Assembly (NCBI RefSeq): GCF_024734075.1
Contig: NZ_CP102850.1
Location: 4,712,001-4,776,000, forward strand
Length of the DNA: 64,000 nt
Direction of reading: 5' to 3'
Source: Gordonia mangrovi
GTDB lineage: Bacteria > Actinomycetota > Actinomycetes > Mycobacteriales > Mycobacteriaceae
Shown here: positions 20,201 to 27,558 of the stretch, piece after piece
Layout: each line of letters opens with the position of its first letter
Numbering within the stretch: position 1 is the first letter of the stretch
Translations under genes and position numbers: made by a program
Notes under the pieces: model-generated
The model's database searches: none
What the model was told of the DNA's origin: nothing
The model's input: the letters and a program-made list of their open reading frames with translations, nothing else

Positions 20201-21264
20201 TGACTGCCGGCGTACCAGATCCCGGACAGACCGACGCGGTCACGGACGTCGGGTACGTCGCGGCCGCTGATGACCGCGACCGGGCAGAGGCCGGCCAGCC
20301 GCGTCAGGACGTCTGCCGCGCCGTCGACCAGGGTTGCGGCGGCCGGATCACCGACGATGTTCGACAAGGTGCCGTCGAAGTCGAAGAACAACGCCGGCGT
20401 ACGGGTCGCCGCGATGGCATGGAGATGATCGAGGTAGGTCCGGGCATCGGGTTTCGTCGAGATGTGCGCACCGCCGAGTCGCACCCGGATCTCGACGAGG
20501 TCGCCGACCACGGCATCCGCGCCGCGGCTACGCAGCGTGGCCGCATGCGCACTGTCCTCGACCCCGATCACCTGCGCAAACCCGCCCCTGCGCGCCGCCT
20601 CGACACCCACGTCGGCGGCCTCGATCACCACGCACCGGCTCGGTCTCGTGCCGAGTCGGGTGGCGCATTCGAGCAGGGGGGCCGGATCGGGTGTGCCCTG
20701 CAGCCCGAGTTCCTCGGCCACCACACCGTCGATCCGCGCGGCGAACAGATCCCCGACTCCAGCGGCATCGAGCACATGTGCGCAGTGTCGGCTCGACGAC
20801 ACGACCCCGCAGGTGATGCCGAAGGCGCGCAGTCGGTGGATGAGCGCGATAGCGGACTCGATCGGCCGCACCCCGTCCCGCTCGAGCAACTCGCGGAACC
20901 GTTGTGCCTTGCGGTTGGCAAGGCCCCATACGGAATCGGTCGCGGGCGGATCGTCGCGGTGGCCGCGTTCGATGGTGATGCCGCGGTAGCCGAGGAAGTC
21001 GGTCACCCCGGCATCCACCGGCTTGCCGTCGACGAGGGTGCGGTAATCGTCGTCGGTGAAGGAACCACAGTCGGCGCCGGCACGATCGGCGTGACGGAGC
21101 AGTAAGTCGTCGAACACCTCCTGCCACGCGGCCGCATGTACGGCGGCGGTGTCGGCGACGACGCCGTCGAGGTCGAGGATCACGGCATCGTGGAGGCGGG
21201 CATCGATGATGACAGTTCGGCGGGTGGTGTGCTCGACCGGCGCCGCTTCCTCGGACATGGTCAT
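17275..21264 (-). CDS. otsB1: Three-domain trehalose protein: beta-phosphoglucomutase-like HAD, T6P phosphatase, GH65 (OtsB1/Rv2006-like)
   Basis: 1329 residues. Residues about 20-260 are a HAD domain with an intact DLDGVVADTAAVHAAAW motif, as in beta-phosphoglucomutase. Residues about 285-520 are a trehalose-6-phosphate phosphatase (FFDFDGTLSNIV; YFGDDLTDEDAF). The rest is a glycoside hydrolase family 65 module with the catalytic acid in GVIGPDEFHAGYPG and a late TSHGSTLSSVVHAW loop. That loop lies where GH65 phosphorylases contact phosphate. Such a protein could dephosphorylate T6P, split trehalose and convert the resulting glucose phosphate. M. tuberculosis OtsB1 has the same layout and length. 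It is divergent from glgX (162 bp). Confidence 0.9.
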   Translation of the reverse strand: MTMSEEAAPVEHTTRRTVIIDARLHDAVILDLDGVVADTAAVHAAAWQEVFDDLLLRHADRAGADCGSFTDDDYRTLVDGKPVDAGVTDFLGYRGITIERGHRDDPPATDSVWGLANRKAQRFRELLERDGVRPIESAIALIHRLRAFGITCGVVSSSRHCAHVLDAAGVGDLFAARIDGVVAEELGLQGTPDPAPLLECATRLGTRPSRCVVIEAADVGVEAARRGGFAQVIGVEDSAHAATLRSRGADAVVGDLVEIRVRLGGAHISTKPDARTYLDHLHAIAATRTPALFFDFDGTLSNIVGDPAAATLVDGAADVLTRLAGLCPVAVISGRDVPDVRDRVGLSGIWYAGSHGVELVGPAGEHHINDVAQGSTAQVDAAATELRGRLGAIPGLLLEHKQFSLAVHYRNADPGRVDEITSAAHRAGTQQGLRIMHGRMVIELRPDVDWDKGQALRWILDRMHVPADSVPIYFGDDLTDEDAFDQVATTGLGIVVRATENADRRSAAQFAVDSPDAVPRLLGRIADLLEESREPSSAWSLTYDAYDPHEEKLREALCTVGNGYLATRGCAPESDAGQVHYPGTYAAGVFNRLIDRIGDADIDNESMVNLPNWLPLTFRIDGGPWFDIDDVELLSYQQSLDLRRAVLTRTITFRDAQDHTSTLRQRRFVSMAQPHVCALETTIVAVDWSGTIEFRSSIDGNVRNSLVERYRELAGDHLTAHEISVLSPDSVLLRVQTNQSRIGVAMAARTTLWRGDERLPARSDLIDEAGRIGHLLAIDVTAGQSVTVEKVVTFYTARDHGIAEPGEAASRLLSRTGRFRELFADHARAFVKLWDLFCIDVDGHAEAQRVIRVHLLHLLVVVSDHTAELDVGVPARGLHGEAYRGHIFWDELFVLPVLNPRLPALTKALLRYRYRRLPEARRLAVEAGYRGAMFPWQSGSDGREESQKLHLNPRSGHWNPDPSARQHHIGLAVAYNVWQYFQVTSDLEFLVESGTELLVEIARFWTSLATYDPAHDRYVIRGVIGPDEFHAGYPGAPYDGIDNNAFTNVMVVWVIRRALDALRTIPQRDRVNLLDEIGLREPELEHWRELSCRMFVPFHDGTISQFEGYEKLAELDWDAYRARYGNIQRLDRILEAEGDDVSAYRASKQADVLMLFYLMSADELRDLLGHLGYEFAAEAIPHTIDYYMARTSHGSTLSSVVHAWVLARSQRARAVDFFERVLLSDVADIQGGTTSEGIHLAAMAGSIDLLQRCFTGLEMRADRLILNPAWPTSLGTLSFRIFYRGHRLQLRISGSGVRISSERRTVEPITVQCRDDVRTLGPGGVLRFG

Positions 21265-21426
21265 GCCACCAGCATCACCCGCGCTGACCGGTGTGACAAC
21301 GGAATCGCGACTTCGGGGACTTTGGTAACAGGATGCGCGGCCGCTCGGTCCCAATGCAGCCGGGTCCGTGCTGTCGGTTCGGCCTACCTCTGGCGCGTCT
21401 CGTCATCGTCGGTCATCGTCTACGTT

Positions 21427-23577
21427 GTGAACCGAGCCCAGAATCGCCCGACCGGCGACGCCGACACGTGGCCCGCGGGGGAAACGGACGGTCAGATCTG
21501 CGCGGGGTTCAGTGCTCCGCTCGGTGCCACCGTGCGCGACGATGGGGTCAACTTCAGCGTGTTCGCCAAGGACGCGACCGAACTCGACATCCTGCTGTTC
21601 GACGACGAGCAGTCGACCGCACCCACGAGAGTGATCCGGCTCGATCCCTACCGGCACCGGACCTACCACTACTGGCATGCCTTCGTGCCCGGCATCGGGC
21701 CGGGTCAGGTCTACGCCTACCGGGCACACGGGCCCGTGGCGCCCGAGCGGGGGGTGTGGTTCGATCGCGACAAGGTGCTGCTCGATCCTTACGGTAAAGC
21801 CGTCGTCGTGCCCACGACCTACGATCGCCGCTGCGCCGCGCTTCCCGGCGACAACGTCGCCACCGCGATGCGAAGCGTGGTCGTCGATCCGGAGGCCTAC
21901 GACTGGGAAGGCGACACACCGCTACGACGGCCGGCAGCCGAGACGGTCATCTACGAGATGCACGTACGCGGCTTCACCCGCAATCCGAACTCCGGAGTCG
22001 CCGAGGTCAAGCGCGGAACCTACGCGGGACTCATCGACAAGATCCCGTACCTGTGCGACCTCGGCATCAACGCGGTCGAGTTGTTGCCGGTGTTCCAGTT
22101 CGACCCGCAGGGCGCCCCCGATGAACTGGTGAACCACTGGGGATACCAACCGGTGTCGTTCTTCGCGCCGCACCACGCCTACGCGTCGGCCCCAGGGGCG
22201 CTGGCCGTGCTCGACGAGTTCCGCGACATGGTCAAGGCGCTGCATCGCGCAGACATCGAAGTCATCCTCGACGTCGTCTTCAACCACACCGCCGAAGGTC
22301 GACCCGACGAACCGACGTTCTGCTACCGCGGCCTGGCCAACGACTTCTACTACCTCCTGGAACCAGACAAGTCCCGCTATGCCGACTTCAGCGGCTGTGG
22401 CAACGCACTCAATGCCAATCAGCCGATCGTGCGGCGGCTGATCCTGGACAGTCTGCGCTACTGGGTGTCGGAGATGCACGTCGACGGGTTCCGCTTCGAC
22501 CTGGCCTCGATCTTGGCGCGCGACGAGACGGGGCGTCCTCGGTCGAGTCCACCGGTGCTGTGGGACATCGAGAGTGATCCCGTCCTCGCGGGTACGAAGC
22601 TGATCGCCGAGGCCTGGGATGCCGCCGGGCTCTATCAGGTGGGAACTTTCGTCGGCGACGCGTGGCTGGAATGGAACGGCCGATTCCGGGACGACGTGCG
22701 GCGCTTCATCAAGGGCGAACGCGGAGCCGTGAAAGGGCTGGCCGCACGTTTGGTGGGCAGCCCGGACATCTACGGTCAGCAGAACCGGGAGGCCGAGCAG
22801 AGCGTCAATTTCGTGACGTCACACGACGGCTTCACGCTCAACGACCTGGTCTCCTACAACGAGAAGCACAACGACGCCAACGGCGAGAACAACCGCGACG
22901 GAGCCGACGACAACCACAGTTGGAACTGCGGGATCGAGGGTCCCACCACCGATCCGGAGGTTGAGGCGTTGCGCACCCGACAGATCAAGAATCTGTTGAC
23001 ACTGAATCTGCTTGCGGCCGGCATGCCGATGCTGGTCATGGGTGATGAGGTCCGCCGAACGCAGCGAGGCAACAACAATGCGTACTGCCAGGACAACATG
23101 ATCAGCTGGTTCGACTGGGACCTCGTCGAACGCCATGCCGACATTCACCGCTTCGCCGCTCGACTCATCAGGTATCACACGTACCCGATGGGCGACGGGC
23201 TCCCACTCGTGTTGAACGAACTGCTCGAACGCGCCGAGATCGAGTGGCATGGGGTGTGGCTGTATCGCCCGGACTGGTCGGACGACTCCCATTCCCTGGC
23301 CATCTCGCTGCGGAGCCTGCGTGCCGAGGTGTGCCTGCACGGGATGGTGAACGCGTACTGGGAACCGCTGAGCTTCGAGATTCCGTCGACGCTGTCGTCG
23401 ACGGGGGAATCGTCGCCCTGGCGGCGCTGGGTCGACACGGCTCTGCCGTCGCCCGATGACGTGGGGCCCTGGCATACCGCGCCGCCGGTGGACGGGTCCG
23501 AGTACACCGTGCAACCCCGGTCGGTGGTGGTGCTGATCCGAGACGGCTCTCCAGGAATCGCCCACGCGCGCCGATAG
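21427..23577 (+). CDS. glgX: Glycogen debranching enzyme GlgX/TreX (GH13)
   Basis: About 716 residues. An N-terminal CBM48 region (FSAPLGATVRDDGVNFSVFA) precedes the GH13 barrel. Active-site blocks are DVVFNHTAEG, DGFRFDLAS (nucleophile Asp), IAEAWDAAG (acid Glu) and VTSHDGF. It removes alpha-1,6 branches of glycogen or maltodextrin, feeding the TreY-TreZ route to trehalose in actinomycetes. I chose GTG 21427 because homology starts soon after; the frame is open further upstream but overlaps the divergent gene. No good ribosome-binding site was seen. Confidence 0.88.
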   Translation: MNRAQNRPTGDADTWPAGETDGQICAGFSAPLGATVRDDGVNFSVFAKDATELDILLFDDEQSTAPTRVIRLDPYRHRTYHYWHAFVPGIGPGQVYAYRAHGPVAPERGVWFDRDKVLLDPYGKAVVVPTTYDRRCAALPGDNVATAMRSVVVDPEAYDWEGDTPLRRPAAETVIYEMHVRGFTRNPNSGVAEVKRGTYAGLIDKIPYLCDLGINAVELLPVFQFDPQGAPDELVNHWGYQPVSFFAPHHAYASAPGALAVLDEFRDMVKALHRADIEVILDVVFNHTAEGRPDEPTFCYRGLANDFYYLLEPDKSRYADFSGCGNALNANQPIVRRLILDSLRYWVSEMHVDGFRFDLASILARDETGRPRSSPPVLWDIESDPVLAGTKLIAEAWDAAGLYQVGTFVGDAWLEWNGRFRDDVRRFIKGERGAVKGLAARLVGSPDIYGQQNREAEQSVNFVTSHDGFTLNDLVSYNEKHNDANGENNRDGADDNHSWNCGIEGPTTDPEVEALRTRQIKNLLTLNLLAAGMPMLVMGDEVRRTQRGNNNAYCQDNMISWFDWDLVERHADIHRFAARLIRYHTYPMGDGLPLVLNELLERAEIEWHGVWLYRPDWSDDSHSLAISLRSLRAEVCLHGMVNAYWEPLSFEIPSTLSSTGESSPWRRWVDTALPSPDDVGPWHTAPPVDGSEYTVQPRSVVVLIRDGSPGIAHARR

Positions 23578-23649
23578 CCGGTGCTTCGGTGCATCGGCGT
23601 CACCGCTGCCGGCCCGCCGGCCGGGTCTGCACCATCGGGCAACTCGTCG

Positions 23650-24249
23650 TCACCACGGTGCATCGTCGGGCACGAGGGCAGTCGCGGTGAACCCTCGGGC
23701 CATCAACCAGATGGCCATGAAGACCTCGTTGCCGATCATCAGCACCAACGTCGCGTCCAACCACGGACTGCCGTAGTCGAACCACGACAGCACCGTGGTG
23801 AGCACGAGGAAGCCGACTGCCACGAAGCCCCAGATGGCGATGAACCGCGGGACCAGCGCGGTCTGGTACAGCAAGTAGTACAGGAAAGCCGCGCCGATGA
23901 TGAAGCAGTAGATGTGGACGTGCTCGTACAGGTCGCTGCGGACGCCGGTTTGCCCGGCCAGGAAGAGCGTCCCCGCCGCGATCATGATCGCGCCCTCGAG
24001 GACCCTGGCCCCAAGATAGATGCCCGATGCGATCGGCGACGACGGCCGGAACATCGGATACAACAGGACCGCGATCCCGATGACCGACAATCCGCTGACC
24101 GCGTCGACGAGAAAGACCACCGCGGCCGAGTCGGTCGCCTCGGCGATGAGCATGAGATACGCGGTGAGGATGAACACTCCCGCGAGCGTCGCCCTCGTCC
24201 TGGACGAGAGGCCGGCCGTCACTCGGGTTATCGCGGTTCTTCCGCTCAT
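23650..24249 (-). CDS. DUF4386-family membrane protein
   Basis: 199 residues with about six hydrophobic helices, matching the DUF4386 pattern (LYPMFRP, then LGARVLEGAIM, then a final GNEVFMAIWLMARGF helix). Members are integral membrane proteins of unknown function. It converges on glgX with a 72-bp gap. Nothing around it suggests a specific role. Confidence 0.75.
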   Translation of the reverse strand: MSGRTAITRVTAGLSSRTRATLAGVFILTAYLMLIAEATDSAAVVFLVDAVSGLSVIGIAVLLYPMFRPSSPIASGIYLGARVLEGAIMIAAGTLFLAGQTGVRSDLYEHVHIYCFIIGAAFLYYLLYQTALVPRFIAIWGFVAVGFLVLTTVLSWFDYGSPWLDATLVLMIGNEVFMAIWLMARGFTATALVPDDAPW

Positions 24250-24357
24250 ACCTCTGTGCTACCCGGCGCGTCGGCGTGTCGGGCAGTGCCAAAGGTCATC
24301 GAGTCGCCGACCTCGCCGCGACTGTCGGGGCGAGCTTCGCGTCTGATAGCGCAGAAA

Positions 24358-24392
24358 CAGGTAGACCCCGGCAAGAAACCGGGGTCTACCTG
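24358..24392 (-). terminator. Rho-independent terminator of the tRNA Gly-Cys-Val operon
   Basis: A perfect 14-bp stem with a 7-base loop (arms 24358-24371 and 24379-24392), 12 bases after the tRNA-Val gene. On the minus strand it is followed by a short T-rich run (TTTCTG). Confidence 0.8.
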
Positions 24393-24404
24393 TACAAACG
24401 CTGG

Positions 24405-24476
24405 TGCGCGATACTGGGATTGAACCAGTGACCTCTTCCGTGTCAGGGAAGCGCTCTCCCACTGAGCTAATCGCGC
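24405..24476 (-). tRNA. tRNA-Val (anticodon GAC)
   Basis: 72 bases. Acceptor GCGCGAT pairs with ATCGCGC, followed by an A discriminator. The anticodon loop is CTGACAC on a CTTCC/GGAAG stem and the T-arm is GGTTCAATCC. No encoded CCA. It is third in the minus-strand Gly-Cys-Val set. Confidence 0.97.
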
Positions 24477-24493
24477 GGGATATGCAATTGGTG

Positions 24494-24567
24494 TGGAGGT
24501 GGCGACGGGAATCGAACCCGTGTACACGGCTTTGCAGGCCGTTGCCTCACCACTCGGCCACACCACC
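24494..24567 (-). tRNA. tRNA-Cys (anticodon GCA), CCA encoded
   Basis: 74 bases including an encoded CCA (24494-24496). Acceptor GGTGGTG pairs with CGCCACC, the anticodon loop is CTGCAAA on an ACGGC/GCCGT stem, and the T-arm is GGTTCGATTCC. Confidence 0.97.
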
Positions 24568-24589
24568 AGATGCGAGAGGACTCGCCTCG

Positions 24590-24662
24590 AGCGGATGACG
24601 GGATTCGAACCCGCGACCCTCACCTTGGCAAGGTGATGCGCTACCAGCTGCGCTACATCCGC
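24590..24662 (-). tRNA. tRNA-Gly (anticodon GCC)
   Basis: 73 bases. Acceptor GCGGATG pairs with CATCCGC, and the anticodon loop is TTGCCAA on a TCACC/GGTGA stem. No encoded CCA. It is first in the minus-strand tRNA operon. Confidence 0.97.
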
Positions 24663-24713
24663 GTGGTCGGGAGCGATCTTGTGGATCTTTTGTTGCTCTC
24701 GACGCGATGCAGA

Positions 24714-24743
24714 ACATTATCTGACGTACTCGCGCTTCGCCAA
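24714..24743 (-). promoter_or_regulatory. Promoter of the tRNA Gly-Cys-Val operon
   Basis: On the minus strand, TTGGCG (24738-24743) and TAATGT (24714-24719) are separated by 18 bases, about 50 bases before tRNA-Gly. Confidence 0.6.
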
Positions 24744-24828
24744 ATCGCCTGGTCACAGGCATTGAGGTGAAGAATCCGCGCCGCAGGGGTGAACGGCGTG
24801 CGGTATGCGGCGCGCCGGATGAGGCGAT

Positions 24829-24857
24829 TTGGGATGCGCGTGGTCAGCGTGTAATCT
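24829..24857 (+). promoter_or_regulatory. Promoter of tRNA-Val(CAC)
   Basis: TTGGGA (24829-24834) and TAATCT (24852-24857) are separated by 17 bases, 36 bases before the tRNA. The 230-bp gap between the divergent tRNA genes (24663-24893) holds only these two promoters as far as I can see. Confidence 0.65.
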
Positions 24858-24893
24858 TCTGCCTCGTGCACAGGCGCCGACGGCGTCTCGCGC

Positions 24894-24965
24894 GGTCCCG
24901 TGGCTCAGTGGAAGAGCGTCCCGTTCACACCGGGAAGGTCGCTGGTTCGATCCCAGCCGGGACCA
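24894..24965 (+). tRNA. tRNA-Val (anticodon CAC)
   Basis: 72 bases. Acceptor GGTCCCG pairs with CGGGACC, the anticodon loop is TTCACAC on a TCCCG/CGGGA stem, and the T-arm is GGTTCGATCCC. It reads GUG codons. No encoded CCA and no clear terminator downstream. Confidence 0.97.
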
Positions 24966-25084
24966 CAACGATAAGCTCGCTGGTGACGGCATGGTCTCGG
25001 TGAGCATGCGCTGAACTCTCAATTCGTCCAGGTCGACCGTCTGGCTCAGCCCGTCGGGAACGGCTGTGCCCTGTGCGTGCTCAT

Positions 25085-25318
25085 CTACGACCCGGTTTCG
25101 AATGGCGGAGCGATCTCCCTGGCGAATTTTGGGGCGGCCGCGCTTCCACGCACCGCGGCCGCCACGACGTGGCGATCGTTCGGATCAGGTAACCCTCGGA
25201 TGCCATCCTCCAGGGGCTCCCAGCCCTCGATGAGCGCGTCCTCGAACGCGTCGTTCATTGTGCACACCCTATTGATCGGCACCAGTACACACGCGTCGAG
25301 TACGCGGAATCCCGTCAC
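25085..25318 (-). pseudogene. PIN-domain toxin with internal deletion
   Basis: 77 codons. The first residues (FRVLDACVLVPI) are a PIN N terminus with its first catalytic Asp. The sequence then jumps directly to the late PIN region (NDAFEDALIEGWEPL, then LPDPNDRHVVAAAVRG). Roughly 60 or more residues of the middle, including the expected acidic catalytic residue, are missing in frame, and the end is also short of the usual 150-180 residues. Its ATG overlaps the antitoxin stop by four bases, the normal toxin-antitoxin coupling. Most likely an inactive remnant. Confidence 0.7.
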
Positions 25319-25767
25319 TGCGCTTTGCGCTCCCCGGCAATCTCCTTGCGGGCGGCGCGAATCGCGTCCTGATAGTCCTCGGCGGGAACGTCGTAGAGAC
25401 CCGTCTCCTCGGCGTCCTCCACGAGCGATTGGAGCGCGGCGCGATGCTCAGCGGATCGCTTGGACTGGTAGTCGATGAGGTCTCCCAGCACGAGTCTGCG
25501 GTGACGGCTGCCGTCCACCATCTCGCAGGGAATCTTCTTCTGCTCGATCAACTTGATCAGCGTCGGCCGGCTGATCCCCAGGTAGTCGGCGGCAGCCTGG
25601 GTGGTCAGCTTCTGGTCGATCGGGGCGACGGTGACCGCGCGGTGGTGCTTCATCGCGTCGACGATCTGAGTCAGCGTCTCGTAGACCTCCAAGGGAAGCG
25701 GGATCTGCTCGCCGTCCGGGCCGAGCAGCATCGCCGGTTCGGTGTGGTGTTCAAGGAACTTGGACAA
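25315..25767 (-). CDS. Helix-turn-helix antitoxin of a PIN-type toxin-antitoxin pair
   Basis: 150 residues. The central excisionase/MerR-like helix-turn-helix reads LTTQAAADYLGISRPTLIKLI, followed by the wing RHRRLVLGDLIDYQ. The acidic C terminus (VEDAEETGLYDVPAEDYQDAI) is the likely toxin-binding part. It appears complete and is followed by the deleted PIN toxin with a 4-bp overlap. It may persist as an orphan autoregulator. Confidence 0.75.
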   Translation of the reverse strand: MSKFLEHHTEPAMLLGPDGEQIPLPLEVYETLTQIVDAMKHHRAVTVAPIDQKLTTQAAADYLGISRPTLIKLIEQKKIPCEMVDGSRHRRLVLGDLIDYQSKRSAEHRAALQSLVEDAEETGLYDVPAEDYQDAIRAARKEIAGERKAQ

Positions 25768-25972
25768 ATCTAAGAGGGCGTCGAAGTCTGATGGTGACGG
25801 TGGCAGAAAGGTGCGTGATCGGGTATGAACCGTGCCACCGGCGATTGCTGGGGCGCATGTTACGCGCGGACAAGCGGCGGTGGCACCTCACTCTCGACGC
25901 GGACTTACCGGCCGAATCTCACTCGATCGGCGCCACACTCTCGATCAACGAAGATCCGTGATGATCCGGCAT

Positions 25973-25978
25973 TACCCT
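25973..25978 (+). promoter_or_regulatory. -10-like hexamer, leaderless start of the nitrobindin gene
   Basis: TACCCT, six bases before GTG 25985. It decides between that start and ATG 25961. Confidence 0.45.
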
Positions 25979-25984
25979 CGCAGG

Positions 25985-26455
25985 GTGACCCTTGCGCCGA
26001 ATCTGACCCCGATAGCCTCCCTCGTCGGCACCTGGACCGGTACCGGCAGCGGTGAGTATCCGACGATCGACCCGTTCGACTACACCGAGACGATCACCTT
26101 CGAGGACATCGGTAAACCGTTTCTGGCCTACCAGCAGCGCACTCGCTCGCCTGAGGGCGTACCGATGCACACCGAAACCGGATTCCTCCGGTTGCCGGCC
26201 GAGGGTGTCGCGGAATTCACCATCGCGCAGCCGACCGGACACACCGAACTGTGCGCAGGTGTCCTGGAGATCGTCGACGGCGTCATCGAACTCAGGATGT
26301 CGGGTGTCGTGGCAGGAACGGCCACGGCCAAGTCGGTGGAGGCCACCGAGCGTCGATACCGCCTGGACGGAGACAACCTGCGCACCGACTTCGCGATGGC
26401 GGCGGTCGGTGTGCCGATGACCCATCACCTCACCTCGGAGCTGGGCCGCGCCTGA
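25985..26455 (+). CDS. Nitrobindin-type heme protein (peroxynitrite isomerase family, FABP-like)
   Basis: 156 residues, a ten-stranded beta-barrel family. It opens with LVGTWTGTGSGEYPTIDPFDY, the nitrobindin signature containing GxWxGxG and YPTI, and ends with THHLTSELGR. The paired His residues (147-148) are candidates for the iron ligand. Homologues bind ferric heme and isomerise peroxynitrite to nitrate (for example Rv2717c). GTG 25985 gives the family's normal start and follows a TACCCT hexamer. The gene stands alone between the antitoxin and a broken SnoaL-like gene. Confidence 0.85.
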   Translation: MTLAPNLTPIASLVGTWTGTGSGEYPTIDPFDYTETITFEDIGKPFLAYQQRTRSPEGVPMHTETGFLRLPAEGVAEFTIAQPTGHTELCAGVLEIVDGVIELRMSGVVAGTATAKSVEATERRYRLDGDNLRTDFAMAAVGVPMTHHLTSELGRA

Positions 26456-26490
26456 TCCCGGACCGGTGAGATCGGCGACCGGCCACCGAG

Positions 26491-26899
26491 TCAACGACCG
26501 GGCGACTCCAGCCCATAGGCACGGATCTGGGAAATCACCCAGCGTCCGTCGCGCCGCACGAGTACGTCGATGAAGCCGTGGACGACGACTGCTGCCTCGC
26601 CGCCGAGCGAGGGCGCCACCCCGGTCACGCGCGCCCGGCCGTCGACAACCGCGACGTCGTCGGTGACGAATTCGACACGGTCGATGGTGCTTTCGTGTAG
26701 CGACCCGGCGGCCTCACCGTCGAGTAGTCGGCCCAACACCGTCCGAATCTCACGGTGTCCGCGGGCCGCCTCACCACGCGGGCTCACCAGTACGGCGGCA
26801 GGGTGGAGACACGCGAGGATGCCGTCCAGGTCACCCTCGCTGCCAGGCCTCGTCGTAGCGTTGCTCGACGTCACGCACGGCAGCGGTCGGGTCGGTCAT
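26491..26899 (-). pseudogene. SnoaL/NTF2-like protein, single-base frameshift
   Basis: Read from ATG 26899 the frame gives MTDPTAAVRDVEQRYDEAW, then stops. The continuation DLDGILACLHPAAVLVSPRG lies in another frame. The break coincides with a run of three C on the plus strand (26834-26836); removing one C restores one continuous SnoaL-like protein of about 135 residues. A shorter open frame from a GTG at 26874 exists but lacks the first helix. It is either a true decay event or a sequencing error. Confidence 0.7.
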
Positions 26900-26932
26900 C
26901 GCGCCTCCGTTCACCCCTGGAGCGGGATCGTT

Positions 26933-27022
26933 GCCTATCTCGGAATCCCTTGTGCGGCACCACTCACAGTCGAGTCAGCCTTCGCTGTTCCGGCGTCTCC
27001 CGTCGGGTGGGATGGTGTGCGG
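26933..27022 (+). pseudogene. 5' fragment of a type-B carboxylesterase gene
   Basis: Encodes IVAYLGIPCAAPLTVESAF and on to WDGVR, matching the N-terminal segment of the intact esterase at 30382 (FAYLGIPYAAPPIGESAF to WDGVR). A 19-base block, GCCTATCTCGGAATCCCTT, is identical in both. Homology stops where the hairpin of the neighbouring operon begins (27020). No start codon or continuation was found. Confidence 0.7.
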
Positions 27023-27053
27023 TTGCGCCGCACATTGCTGAGCGGCGCAACCG
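27020..27053 (-). terminator. Hairpin after the receiver-domain gene
   Basis: A 12-bp perfect stem (27020-27031 and 27042-27053) with a ten-base loop, four bases after the stop codon at 27058. There is no T-run, as is common in high-GC actinobacteria. Confidence 0.6.
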
Positions 27054-27057
27054 GCCC

Positions 27058-27558
27058 TCAGGCACGGGGATCGGTTCCGTCCCGCCACGATTCCCGCATG
27101 ATCACGTCCCCGGCCAGGGAGCCCTCGAAGCGGTCGGTGGGCAGGCTGTTCTCGAGGACCCAGCGGGTCAGTTCCTCCTTGACCACCGTGAGCAGACGCT
27201 GCGGGTCCCACGGTTTGCTCACGTAGCGGTCGAGTTGAGCGGCGTTGATCGCCTCAATCGTGTCCTGTTGGGTGGCCATCCCGGTCAGCAGGATGCTGTG
27301 CACACCGCGAAAGCGGAAGTCCGACCGCACCCGGGTCAGGAAGGCCACCCCGGTCTCCACCGGCATCAGGTGGTCGCAGATCAGCAGCGCGACCGGCCGG
27401 CCGCGGCTGTCGGCCTCCTCCAGCTCCTCCCAGGCCTCGGCCGCGGAGGTGCAGTCCACGACGGTGAAGTGGGAGGTCAGCGGCTCCAGGTCGCGCAGCA
27501 GCGCGCTCCCGACCTCACGCTGGTCGTCCACGCACACGATCAGGGGCGTCGTGCTCAC
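27058..27558 (-). CDS. Single-domain response regulator (receiver only)
   Basis: 166 residues. Receiver motifs: acidic pair in IVCVDDQ, phospho-acceptor Asp in LICDHLMP, Thr in ILLTGMAT and Lys in YVSKPWD. After about residue 125 only a short tail follows, with no DNA-binding or enzyme domain. The GTG start overlaps the kinase stop by four bases (GTGA). It probably relays phosphate to another protein or acts by protein contact. It is last in the transporter-kinase-receiver operon. Confidence 0.85.
   Translation of the reverse strand: MSTTPLIVCVDDQREVGSALLRDLEPLTSHFTVVDCTSAAEAWEELEEADSRGRPVALLICDHLMPVETGVAFLTRVRSDFRFRGVHSILLTGMATQQDTIEAINAAQLDRYVSKPWDPQRLLTVVKEELTRWVLENSLPTDRFEGSLAGDVIMRESWRDGTDPRA

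Noticed and set aside
19738..21105. 455-codon plus-strand open frame opposite the trehalose protein
   Set aside because: Shadow frame; the opposite strand carries clear HAD and T6P phosphatase motifs.
24405..25320. Prophage or island integrated at a tRNA gene
   Set aside because: No integrase gene and no duplicated tRNA 3' end found near the four tRNA genes within the window.
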